64,000 nucleotides of DNA. It comes from Bacteroidota bacterium (lineage in GTDB: Bacteria; Bacteroidota; Bacteroidia; Flavobacteriales_D; Crocinitomicaceae). The notes under the pieces are model-generated. The model was not told the origin of the DNA. It did not search any database and was given only the letters and a program-made list of their open reading frames with translations. Positions 55,605-64,000 of the stretch are shown here, piece by piece (within the stretch, counting starts at the first letter, position 1; each line of letters begins with the position of its first letter). The stretch is taken from assembly GCA_030148165.1 (NCBI GenBank), contig JASBTZ010000003.1:1426001-1490000 (forward strand), written 5' to 3'. The translations under genes and the position numbers were made by a program.

Positions 55605-56120
55605 CTATCTCACCGTGATGCCGAGTTCTTTTAACACGCTATCACTGATATCATACTTACCGTCTGCATAAACCAGATTACTCTGATTTGCTTTATCGAA
55701 GACGAAGCTGTAATTACGCTTCTTTGCTACTGCTGCCATCGCATCATAAACCTTGTCTTGTATTGGTTTTATCAGCTCCTGACGCTTGTTGAAGTAGTCT
55801 CCTTTAACACCAAATCTGGCTTTTTGCATCTGCATGGCTTCTGTCTCCAGTTGATCAATCTCCTCTTTTCTTTTCTTCTTCTCTTCTGCAGGAAGCAATA
55901 CTTCTTCTCTTGCAAAATTATCCTTCTTCATTCGAATTACGTCGTAACGCTTTTCAATTTCTTTCGTCCATCGGTCGGCTAACTTATCGAGCTTCTCTTT
56001 GGCCTCACTATATTCAGGCATGTTATCCAGAATGTAGTCAGAATCGATATACGCATACTTCTGACTCAAGGCAATTCCTGTGCCAAAAAGAAGTGTGAGG
56101 GCTAATACAATTGCTTTCAT
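55605..56120 (-). CDS. OmpH/Skp-family periplasmic chaperone, first copy
   Basis: 171 residues with a signal peptide ending near ALSQ. Skp opening strand KYAYIDSDYILDNMPEYSEAKEKL, a coiled coil with basic patches (EEKKKRKEEIDQLETEAMQMQ) and the closing strand YSFVFDKANQSNLVYADG. It differs widely in sequence from the second copy, so the duplication is old. It lies 58 bp after bamA on the same strand. Confidence 0.93.
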   Translation of the reverse strand: MKAIVLALTLLFGTGIALSQKYAYIDSDYILDNMPEYSEAKEKLDKLADRWTKEIEKRYDVIRMKKDNFAREEVLLPAEEKKKRKEEIDQLETEAMQMQKARFGVKGDYFNKRQELIKPIQDKVYDAMAAVAKKRNYSFVFDKANQSNLVYADGKYDISDSVLKELGITVR

Positions 56121-56178
56121 ATTTCACATTTTATAAAGCCGAACGGCGAAAATAACACTTTTATTGTCAACTAAATCA

Positions 56179-58761
56179 CTATAACTCACCTAGATTCATG
56201 CCAATTGTGAAATTCAGCTTGAAGTGATATCCCTTTTGCTGAATATCTAAATTGTGATGTTGAATTTGCGTATCATTCCAACTCCTATAACCATCTGCCC
56301 ATTGATCCAACTTATCAAAGCCCCAACCTGCATCCAGTCCAAGCATACCGAACATTGGAAGGAAAACACGAATACCAACACCGGCAGAACGCTTCACATT
56401 GAAAGGATCAAATTTCTTGAAGGATGGGAAAGCATTACCTGCCTCCACAAATGCAAGTGTATAGAATGTCGCCGATGGATTCAACGAAATCGGGTACCTC
56501 AACTCAAGTGTATATTTGCTTATCAACGGATCTCCACCTGAAGAGCTGACCGCATTGTCTTCATAGCCTCTCAGTGCAATGATCTCTCGACCTCCTATCT
56601 GGTTTACCCCGGTAAGACCACTACCTCCAAGCGTGAATCTTTCAAATGGTGTAAGACCTTTATTGTAGTTATAAGCACCCATGAGTCCAAACCCAATCCG
56701 TGGCATTAATACGAGTTTCTTATTATTCGTAAGCGGGAAGTACCATTCTGCTGTAAACTTCAACTTGTAATATTCCAGAAATTTATATCGCTCCTGATCC
56801 GTAAATCCTGAATAGTCTTCAACTCCATCAAAGTATGAATAAGGGACGGTGGACTGCGCAGAGAACTTCAGATTGGATCCTTCCGTCGGATAGATCGGTG
56901 AGCTGATCGAATTTCGCTGTAGAACATACTTCAATGAAATGTCATTCGCATAACCATTCTGAAAAATGAGGAATCGAGGATCATCCTTAACTGCATAGTA
57001 CGAATAACTTAGTTCATAGTATGCCTGGAACCAGTCATCCGGAAACTTCTTTCTACGACCAAATCCTGTACCCACACTTGTAATCCCGATCCCGTTGTAG
57101 TTTTCATTACCAGGTAGATATCCATTACCCAAAGCCGTGTGATTGATCCAGAATGATAATGAATTAGGCTTCTTACCACCAAGCCATGGCTCCGTAAAAG
57201 ATAAATTATACCCCTGGTAAAATCGTCCGTTTGTTTGGGCGCGAATCTGCAGTCGTTGACCATCTCCCGATGGTAATGGCGACCACGCTTCTTTCTTAAA
57301 GAATTTACGCGTACTGAAGTTATTGAAAGTTAAGCCAAGCGTTCCTATAATTCGACCTCTCCCATCTACTCCAGTTCCACCATAACCTCCTGATAATTCA
57401 ATCTGATCAGAAGACTTCTCCTCAACCACATATTCAATGTCAACGGTCCCGTCCTGCGGATTCGGCATTGGATTCACCTGGAATGCCTGTTCGTTGAAAT
57501 AGCCGAGCTGGGCCAGTTCACGTTGCGTTCGAATGATATCGTTTCGATTGAACAGGTCGCCGGGCTTTGTTCGTATTTCTCGTCGAATTACTGCTTCACT
57601 GGTTCTTGTATTTCCGGTGATAATAATACGTTTAATGCGAGCTTCTTTACCTTCAATAATTCGCATCTGATAACTGATGTGATTATCCACCACGCCCGTT
57701 TCAACCGGAATTAACTGAAAGAACAAATACCCCCTGTCCATATAAAGGGATGATATATCTCTTCCATCCTGACTCATAAAAAGTCGTGTTTCGAGCAGTT
57801 CTTTGTTGTAAAGATCTCCGTACTTAATCCCCAGTATAGTATCTAGAAAAGTTGAACGGAATTTGGTGTTACCTATCCACTCGATATTTCCGAAATAGTA
57901 TTTGTTTCCTTCATCTATATTGATGTCAATTCGAAGGTTTTTACTGTCTGCTAAATAAACGGTATCGTAAGAAATCTGTGCATCACGTAGTCCAATTTTA
58001 TTGAACTTTGAAATCATCGCTTCTTTATCTCTTTTGTATGCTGTCTGTGAAAATTTCGATCTTTTAAATAATCGCCAAAACGCCTTTTGTTTGGTGTCCT
58101 TCATGGCCATCCTCAACTTCCATGTCTTGATGGATTCATTTCCCTCGAAATTCAGTTCACCAATTTTTACCTTTTCGCCCTTCTCCACATTGATCACAAA
58201 GATCTCCGAGTTGTTGATCAGCGTATCTATAATGCTCTTGATGTTCACACTTACGTTGTAGTGACCCTTCTCTCTGAAATATCCTCTTATCCTATTTTCA
58301 GTTGAGAAAATCAGGTTTTCAGAAATTGTCTGACCTGAAAAAAGGCTGATCTCTTCTCTTATCTTATCCGCTTCACGACGATTAACGCCAACAAACTTAA
58401 ATCGAGACAGCTTTGGTCTTGGTTTCACTTTGATCACTAAATACAGCACTCCGGCAATTTCCTTTTCCGCAGCTATCTCCACATCAGAAAAGATTCCCTC
58501 GTTCCATAAATTGTTAATCGCTTTCGTGATTTGATCTCCGGGAACTGTTATCGTTTGACCTGACCTAAGACCTGCAATCAGTTTAATTGCATTATGATCA
58601 TAGTTATCTGCTCCCAACACTCGTATCGGACCTAGCTCATACTGCTGCGGTGTGACATAATTAATGTCAGGGCCTCCTAACTCCGTTACCTGAGAAGTGG
58701 CATTCAACGCCATGAAAGCGAAAGTTAATAGTGTTATGTATTTGAAATATCGCATGTTCAT
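56179..58761 (-). CDS. bamA: Outer-membrane protein assembly factor BamA
   Basis: 860 residues. A signal peptide (ends near NATSQ, about 24) is followed by five POTRA domains (for example KPRPKLSRFKFVGVNRREADKIREEI and GKEARIKRIIITGNTRTSEAVIRREIRTKPGDLF) and a 16-strand barrel. The essential loop-6 motif appears as ALRGYEDN. The C-terminus LNFTIGMNLGEL completes the barrel. The ATG at 58761 overlaps the stop of uppS by 4 bp; a second ATG six nt further on is possible. It inserts beta-barrel proteins into the outer membrane, served by the Skp proteins encoded next. Confidence 0.96.
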   Translation of the reverse strand: MNMRYFKYITLLTFAFMALNATSQVTELGGPDINYVTPQQYELGPIRVLGADNYDHNAIKLIAGLRSGQTITVPGDQITKAINNLWNEGIFSDVEIAAEKEIAGVLYLVIKVKPRPKLSRFKFVGVNRREADKIREEISLFSGQTISENLIFSTENRIRGYFREKGHYNVSVNIKSIIDTLINNSEIFVINVEKGEKVKIGELNFEGNESIKTWKLRMAMKDTKQKAFWRLFKRSKFSQTAYKRDKEAMISKFNKIGLRDAQISYDTVYLADSKNLRIDINIDEGNKYYFGNIEWIGNTKFRSTFLDTILGIKYGDLYNKELLETRLFMSQDGRDISSLYMDRGYLFFQLIPVETGVVDNHISYQMRIIEGKEARIKRIIITGNTRTSEAVIRREIRTKPGDLFNRNDIIRTQRELAQLGYFNEQAFQVNPMPNPQDGTVDIEYVVEEKSSDQIELSGGYGGTGVDGRGRIIGTLGLTFNNFSTRKFFKKEAWSPLPSGDGQRLQIRAQTNGRFYQGYNLSFTEPWLGGKKPNSLSFWINHTALGNGYLPGNENYNGIGITSVGTGFGRRKKFPDDWFQAYYELSYSYYAVKDDPRFLIFQNGYANDISLKYVLQRNSISSPIYPTEGSNLKFSAQSTVPYSYFDGVEDYSGFTDQERYKFLEYYKLKFTAEWYFPLTNNKKLVLMPRIGFGLMGAYNYNKGLTPFERFTLGGSGLTGVNQIGGREIIALRGYEDNAVSSSGGDPLISKYTLELRYPISLNPSATFYTLAFVEAGNAFPSFKKFDPFNVKRSAGVGIRVFLPMFGMLGLDAGWGFDKLDQWADGYRSWNDTQIQHHNLDIQQKGYHFKLNFTIGMNLGEL

Positions 58762-59501
58762 TTTGTTATTTGCGCTGATGTCATTCCGAATCTCCGCTCT
58801 CTTGATTGGTAGTCAAGTACGGCTTTGTAGAGATCTTCTCTTTTAAAGTCCGGCCAGAGAACCTCTGTAAAATGGAGTTCTGCATATGCGATTTGCCATA
58901 GAAGGAAATTACTTACCCTATGCTCACCACTGGTTCGTATTAATAACTCCGGATCGGGAATATCCTTTGTATTCAAATTGAGATCGATGGTTTCGTAGCC
59001 GATATCGTCAACCGACATGTTACCATCTTTGACATTTGCAGCAATCTTTTTGACAGCTTCCAGAATTTCCCACTTAGAGCTATAGTTCAATGCGAGAATA
59101 AGATTCACACCCGTATTATCCTTCGTGCGGTCGTATGCGTCCTGAAGTTCCTTTTGAGCTGAGTCCGGCAAACCGGAAGTTTCGCCGATTGTAGAAATAA
59201 CTACGTTACTTTCATTTAATTCATCAACTTCTTTTGCGATTGTTCGGATCAATAGATCCATCAGACCTTCGACCTCCGCTCTGGGACGATTCCAGTTTTC
59301 CGTAGAAAAGGCATACAAAGTCAAATACTTAACGCCGATTTCCTGGGCTCCCTTTAACGCTTCACGAACAGATTCAACACCGATATTATGGCCAAACAAC
59401 CTGTCCTGACCCTGTTTTTGGGCCCAACGACCATTTCCATCCATAATGATGGCTATGTGTTGTGGTGTTTCGTTTAGATTGATCTGTTCCAGAATATTCA
59501 T
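58758..59501 (-). CDS. uppS: Isoprenyl (undecaprenyl) diphosphate synthase
   Basis: 247 residues from the ATG at 59501; the longer frame from 59531 adds ten hydrophobic residues not seen in the family. Cis-prenyltransferase motifs: HIAIIMDGNGRWAQKQG with the catalytic Asp, LTLYAFSTENWNRP, LNYSSKWEI and DPELLIRTSGEHRVSNFLLWQIAYAEL. It makes the lipid carrier for peptidoglycan and O-antigen. A near-consensus -7 box (TATTTTCG) lies about 17 nt before the start. Confidence 0.96.
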   Translation of the reverse strand: MNILEQINLNETPQHIAIIMDGNGRWAQKQGQDRLFGHNIGVESVREALKGAQEIGVKYLTLYAFSTENWNRPRAEVEGLMDLLIRTIAKEVDELNESNVVISTIGETSGLPDSAQKELQDAYDRTKDNTGVNLILALNYSSKWEILEAVKKIAANVKDGNMSVDDIGYETIDLNLNTKDIPDPELLIRTSGEHRVSNFLLWQIAYAELHFTEVLWPDFKREDLYKAVLDYQSRERRFGMTSAQITK

Positions 59502-59580
59502 ATAACTCTGTAAAACAACGAAAATAAACAAAGAATCGTATCAATGCTCTATCTCCGATGTTTGCTTAACGTAGTTTAAC

Positions 59581-59612
59581 AAAAAAGAGGGCTGTTCTAA
59601 GTCCCTCTTTTT
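59581..59612 (-). terminator. Terminator of atpDC
   Basis: AAAGAGGG (59584-59591) pairs with CCCTCTTT (59603-59610), 11-nt loop, T-run on the minus strand at 59586-59581. Confidence 0.85.
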
Positions 59613-59635
59613 CAAATTTCTAGTTACTCCAATAA

Positions 59636-59920
59636 TTACTCAGCTAATACGATCACCTTGTTATTCTGCATTTCGATGACTCCGCCACGAATCGCAACAC
59701 GAATCACCTTCTTATTAGATGAGTCTACTACTACTGCTTCGTTGTCATCAAAAGACATTTCCTCAGTGAGATTAACTTTCACATCACCTTCCGCTAAAGC
59801 AGAGATGACAGGAGCGTGATTATTCAATACCTGAAAAGACCCATCAAGTCCCGGAAACTGAACTGCTTCAGCTTCTCCTTTGAATATTTCTTTTTCCGGT
59901 GTTATTATCTCTAATTGCAT
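59636..59920 (-). CDS. atpC: ATP synthase F1 epsilon subunit, short form
   Basis: 94 residues: only the N-terminal beta-sandwich domain (MQLEIITPEKEIFKGEAEAVQFPGLDGSFQVLNNHAPVISALAEGDV). The C-terminal helical hairpin that acts as a brake in many bacteria is absent, as is usual in Bacteroidota. It follows atpD after 10 bp. Confidence 0.94.
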   Translation of the reverse strand: MQLEIITPEKEIFKGEAEAVQFPGLDGSFQVLNNHAPVISALAEGDVKVNLTEEMSFDDNEAVVVDSSNKKVIRVAIRGGVIEMQNNKVIVLAE

Positions 59921-59930
59921 ACTAAGCTAA

Positions 59931-61451
<1,521 letters not shown>

Positions 61452-61470
61452 TTATTCTCAATTTTGGCTG

Positions 61471-61478
61471 CAAATATA
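61471..61478 (-). promoter_or_regulatory. -7 promoter box of atpDC
   Basis: TATATTTG followed by CAG on the minus strand, 34 nt before the atpD ATG. The same 11-mer (TATATTTGCAG) occurs before metH. Confidence 0.5.
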
Positions 61479-61521
61479 CTGGTTTTATCCAAACTAAAAG
61501 TTGCAAAAAGGGAAAAATCTT

Positions 61522-61555
61522 TTCACAATTCGACGGAAGTAATTCACAGTTCGAC
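61522..61555. repeat. 13-bp direct repeat upstream of the atpDC promoter
   Basis: TTCACAATTCGAC (61522-61534) and TTCACAGTTCGAC (61543-61555), 12 of 13 identical, period 21 bp, on the upstream side of the atpD promoter box. Confidence 0.6.
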
Positions 61556-61574
61556 ACGAATGGTCAGAAAGTAG

Positions 61575-62789
61575 CTAAAGGTTCTTTTTAATTAAGTATT
61601 TAACCGGTAAATACGAGAACAGGATACTGAGTGCTGCGACCAGTGTAAAAATCAATAATGCGTCTCCAAATGAAATGCTGATTGGAAAAGATTCGCCACC
61701 GGAATTTGGCATCTCGAGAAAAGAGAAATAGAGCTGAGCAAAACAGATCAAATAACCCAAAATAAAACCAAATAATACTCCCTTGCCTGAAATGAGCAAT
61801 CCTTCGATAAAAAAGATCTGAAAGATCGTCTTTCGCGGTGCTCCCATGCTGTTTAGCGTTTCTACATTAGCGCGTTTCTCTACGAATAGCATAGTAAGTG
61901 ACGCCACCAGATTGAAGGCCGCCAGTATGAAAATGAATAGAAGTATGATCAGAACGATAATTTTTTCAGACTTACTTGTCTTAAATATCAATTCATTCTT
62001 CTCAAAGTTTGTTTTGACAACAAAATCATTGCCTACACTTGACTTGATTAATTCTTTTAAGTGCTCATTACTAACCCCTGGCTTGGCATCTACATATATG
62101 GCTGAGATCTTATTTTCCAAACCCAGCATCTCCTTACTAAGCTCAATTGGAACGATATAACTACTTGAATTAACATCCCTGTTATAATTGACCCTGCCAG
62201 CCACGGGAACAACTCTCGAACTAAAAGGATTTCTACCTGGACGGATCTTTAGTTTTTTCTTCGGCACATAGCAAATCAATGTTTCTTGCATATCATCAGT
62301 GGTAACGTACGCATCTAACTGATCCAGTAACGACGCGCCTACCATACTAAAATACTGACCATCTCGATTTAGATAAACTTCTCCATCCAAATCCACAAGG
62401 TGATCATTCATTCGGGTAATCTCTAAAAAGCTCGAATCCACACCTATCATATTTGCGTGTACCCACTTTTCCTCATGCTTCAATAAAACGACTTCTTCAA
62501 TTGCCCGGGAAATATTTTCTACGCCATCTATATTATACAGCGCATCTATATCAATTCTGCTTTCTGTGAAGTGTTTGCCTTTTTCAACCCGGATCGTAAT
62601 ATCTGTATCGAACTCCGAATATAGTCGCTCAATCATTTGTTCAATACCGTTGAATGCCGACAACAATATGATCAGAGAAGCAGTGATAATGGTAATTCCT
62701 ACGACCGAAATCCTGGTGATCAGATTGATCACATTCTTTTTGCGTTTTGTTTTCAGGTAACGCCTGGCTATGTAATAAGCAAAATTAAT
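61575..62789 (-). CDS. LolC/LolE-FtsX family ABC permease with apparent AUU start
   Basis: 404 residues if it starts at the ATT at 62789-62787. The family's conserved N-terminus (FAYYIARRYL followed by a basic stretch and NVINLITRISVVGITI) lies upstream of the first possible GTG (62732), and the only initiator-like codon before it is ATT. The frame then holds TM1, a large periplasmic domain (about 50-265), and three helices (KIIVLIILLFIFILAAFNLVASLTM, GLLISGKGVLFGFILGYLICF, ALLIFTLVAALSILF). Family role: releasing lipoproteins from the inner membrane with a LolD ATPase, which is not in the window. The rbfA stop lies 6 nt upstream in the same frame. Confidence 0.85.
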   Translation of the reverse strand: MNFAYYIARRYLKTKRKKNVINLITRISVVGITIITASLIILLSAFNGIEQMIERLYSEFDTDITIRVEKGKHFTESRIDIDALYNIDGVENISRAIEEVVLLKHEEKWVHANMIGVDSSFLEITRMNDHLVDLDGEVYLNRDGQYFSMVGASLLDQLDAYVTTDDMQETLICYVPKKKLKIRPGRNPFSSRVVPVAGRVNYNRDVNSSSYIVPIELSKEMLGLENKISAIYVDAKPGVSNEHLKELIKSSVGNDFVVKTNFEKNELIFKTSKSEKIIVLIILLFIFILAAFNLVASLTMLFVEKRANVETLNSMGAPRKTIFQIFFIEGLLISGKGVLFGFILGYLICFAQLYFSFLEMPNSGGESFPISISFGDALLIFTLVAALSILFSYLPVKYLIKKNL

Positions 62790-62795
62790 GGCTCG

Positions 62796-63131
62796 CTACT
62801 TTTTAAGTAATTCGTCGATCTCGATCGCGTAGTCCAATGAATCGTCCAGAAAAAATAATAACTCCGGAATCTTCTTCATGTTTTTTAAGCGCCTTCCAAT
62901 TGTTCCGCGAATGGTACTTTTCCTTTCGCGAATGTTTTCCAGCACTTCATTTTTATCTGGACCTGCGAAAATACTTAAGTAGCATTTTGCGATCGATAGA
63001 TCTGGAGTGATGCGCACCACCGTAACACTGACCATTGCACCCAGGCAAACCTCACGTGCATTCTTTTGAAAAAAAACAGAAAGCTCCTCCTGGATCACAC
63101 TCTCTATTCTGTTCTGTCTGATTGAACTCAT
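62796..63131 (-). CDS. rbfA: Ribosome-binding factor A
   Basis: 111 residues, the usual length. KH-like fold: RQNRIESVIQEELSVFFQKN, VSVTVVRITPDLSIAKCYLSIF, IRGTIGRRLKNMKKIPELLFFLDDSLDYAIEIDELL. RbfA matures the 16S rRNA 5' end during 30S assembly. First gene of an operon with the LolC-like permease. A -7 box ends 4 nt before the ATG. Confidence 0.96.
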   Translation of the reverse strand: MSSIRQNRIESVIQEELSVFFQKNAREVCLGAMVSVTVVRITPDLSIAKCYLSIFAGPDKNEVLENIRERKSTIRGTIGRRLKNMKKIPELLFFLDDSLDYAIEIDELLKK

Positions 63132-63135
63132 TTAG

Positions 63136-63143
63136 CAAAAATA
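63136..63143 (-). promoter_or_regulatory. -7 promoter box of rbfA
   Basis: TATTTTTG on the minus strand ends 4 nt before the rbfA ATG. No -33 TTTG is visible. Confidence 0.4.
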
Positions 63144-63185
63144 ATAATAGTTAATCGCCGTTATACGCTCAGGAAAACAAAAACC

Positions 63186-63193
63186 TATCTTTG
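63186..63193 (+). promoter_or_regulatory. -7 promoter box of the ABC exporter gene
   Basis: TATCTTTG ends 7 nt before the ATG at 63201. It is divergent from the rbfA box 42 bp away. No -33 TTTG is visible. Confidence 0.4.
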
Positions 63194-63200
63194 TGCAAAG

Positions 63201-64000
63201 ATGAAGGACATATTAGAAGTATATCGATACACCTTTAAATACAAGTGGACTGCTATTACTGTTATACTTTGTAATCTTGGTTTTGTAATTTTCAACCTCG
63301 TTTCTCTTGCCTTATTTATTCCCTTTCTGCAGGTAATCTTTAAGCAGGGTGAAGCTTTGGAAGTAGTGAGTAAACCAGTTTACAGTGGTAACTTCTCAGG
63401 TTTTTTCAGCTATTGCGGCGATTGGTACAATTACAAAATGTATGAAATGTCATCCGCTGACCCGAAAGGCGCTCTTCTGTTTGTCTGCGTAACCGTTGCC
63501 ATCAGCTTCTTTATGAAAAACCTGTTTCGCTATGGAGCTATATGGTTTCAATCACAGCTTAGAATGGCTGTAGTAAGAGATATTCGCGACATGCTATTCG
63601 AAAAAGCGATGCGATTACCTTTATCTTATTATACAGATGAGCGTCGCGGTGATCTGATGGCAAGAATGCAAAGTGATGTCGGCCAGATTGAAAACGCCGT
63701 GATTGCCGTCCTCGAACTTATTTTCCGCGAACCGATTTCCATCTTATTGACAATAGCTGTGCTTTTTTACTGGAGTCCTAGTCTAACCATATTCGCGTTG
63801 CTTTTATTACCGCTTACCGGTTTGATAATAGCTGTAATAGGTAAAAGTTTAAAGCGCACCGCGAAGCAAGGACAGGAACAGATGGGTGTTTTGTATTCAG
63901 CAATGGACGAAGGTCTAGGTGGTATTCGAATTATTAAAGCATTTAATGCTATACCACAAGTATTGAGATCATTTAAGGCTGCAAATCTTAAGCATCAAAA
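63201..64000 (+). CDS. MsbA-like ABC exporter, N-terminal transmembrane part, truncated by the window edge
   Basis: The frame starts MKDILEVYRYTFKYKWTAIT at 63201 and stays open for 266 codons to the end of the window. It shows the ABC_membrane fold: TM1 (about 15-40), a periplasmic insert (50-85), TM2 (about 90-108), a basic cytoplasmic loop with the family motif YYTDERRGDLMARMQSDVGQIE, TM3-TM4 (VLELIFREPISILLTIAVLFYWSPSLTIFALLLLPLTGLII) and MDEGLGGIRIIKAF. The nucleotide-binding half lies beyond the window. Closest by pattern to lipid A/peptide half-transporters; substrate not certain. Confidence 0.9.
   Translation, partial: MKDILEVYRYTFKYKWTAITVILCNLGFVIFNLVSLALFIPFLQVIFKQGEALEVVSKPVYSGNFSGFFSYCGDWYNYKMYEMSSADPKGALLFVCVTVAISFFMKNLFRYGAIWFQSQLRMAVVRDIRDMLFEKAMRLPLSYYTDERRGDLMARMQSDVGQIENAVIAVLELIFREPISILLTIAVLFYWSPSLTIFALLLLPLTGLIIAVIGKSLKRTAKQGQEQMGVLYSAMDEGLGGIRIIKAFNAIPQVLRSFKAANLKHQ

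Overview
The window looks like a chromosomal stretch from a marine-type member of the Bacteroidota, probably Flavobacteriales (Crocinitomicaceae or Cryomorphaceae-like). The evidence is: C-terminal type IX secretion (T9SS) sorting domains on the subtilase and the CotH protein; LytTR response regulators paired with a propeller-type histidine kinase; a DUF5686 protein; DUF4833; a methionine synthase split into two genes; atpDC standing apart from other ATP synthase genes; TAnnTTTG-type -7 promoter boxes; and almost no Shine-Dalgarno sequences. Base composition is moderately AT-rich. No insertion sequence, prophage, integrase or CRISPR array was found, so most of the window is ordinary core genome.

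Layout, 1-11 kb: the end of a LytTR regulator, a giant alpha-2-macroglobulin lipoprotein, a PerM/AI-2E permease, a small membrane protein with a VOC protein, a lipoprotein made of EGKC repeats, and a gluconate-2-dehydrogenase-like pair (small subunit plus GMC oxidoreductase). 11-24 kb: a T9SS-secreted subtilase with PKD domains, thiL, a large helical protein, a Gly/Glu-rich lipoprotein, a propeller histidine kinase with its LytTR partner, an alpha/beta hydrolase and aminopeptidase P. 24-33 kb: an unknown protein, a lipoprotein, a CTP-synthase-like amidotransferase that has lost its catalytic triad, rnhA, and a TetR-TolC-MFP-RND efflux operon with a palindromic operator candidate. 33-37 kb: a candidate small RNA, then split metH behind a SAM-I riboswitch.

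37-52 kb: a TPR-GAF-GAF-SpoIIE signalling protein, CotH, an SDR, DUF4833, tRNA-Phe, an acyltransferase-like protein, and a coaX/outer-membrane protein/TPR/lptC run followed by a DUF5686 TonB-like outer-membrane protein. 52-64 kb: kbl, an AlkD-like glycosylase and a gamma carbonic anhydrase; then on the minus strand uppS-bamA-skp-skp, with the adjacent murI also on the minus strand but probably transcribed separately; atpDC; rbfA with a LolC/FtsX-type permease; and the start of an MsbA-like ABC exporter that runs off the window.

The most interesting signals are non-coding or at gene boundaries. The SAM-I riboswitch has a downstream segment that can pair either with the aptamer or with the metH start codon. 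An intergenic terminator at 33.4 kb has a promoter-like box and a hairpin but no gene. The LolC-type permease appears to start at AUU, in frame just after the rbfA stop. TAnnTTTG boxes lie only 4-9 nt before at least seven start codons, which would give nearly leaderless mRNAs. The EGKC-repeat lipoprotein resembles HvfA/bufferin-type precursors but no modifying enzyme lies nearby.
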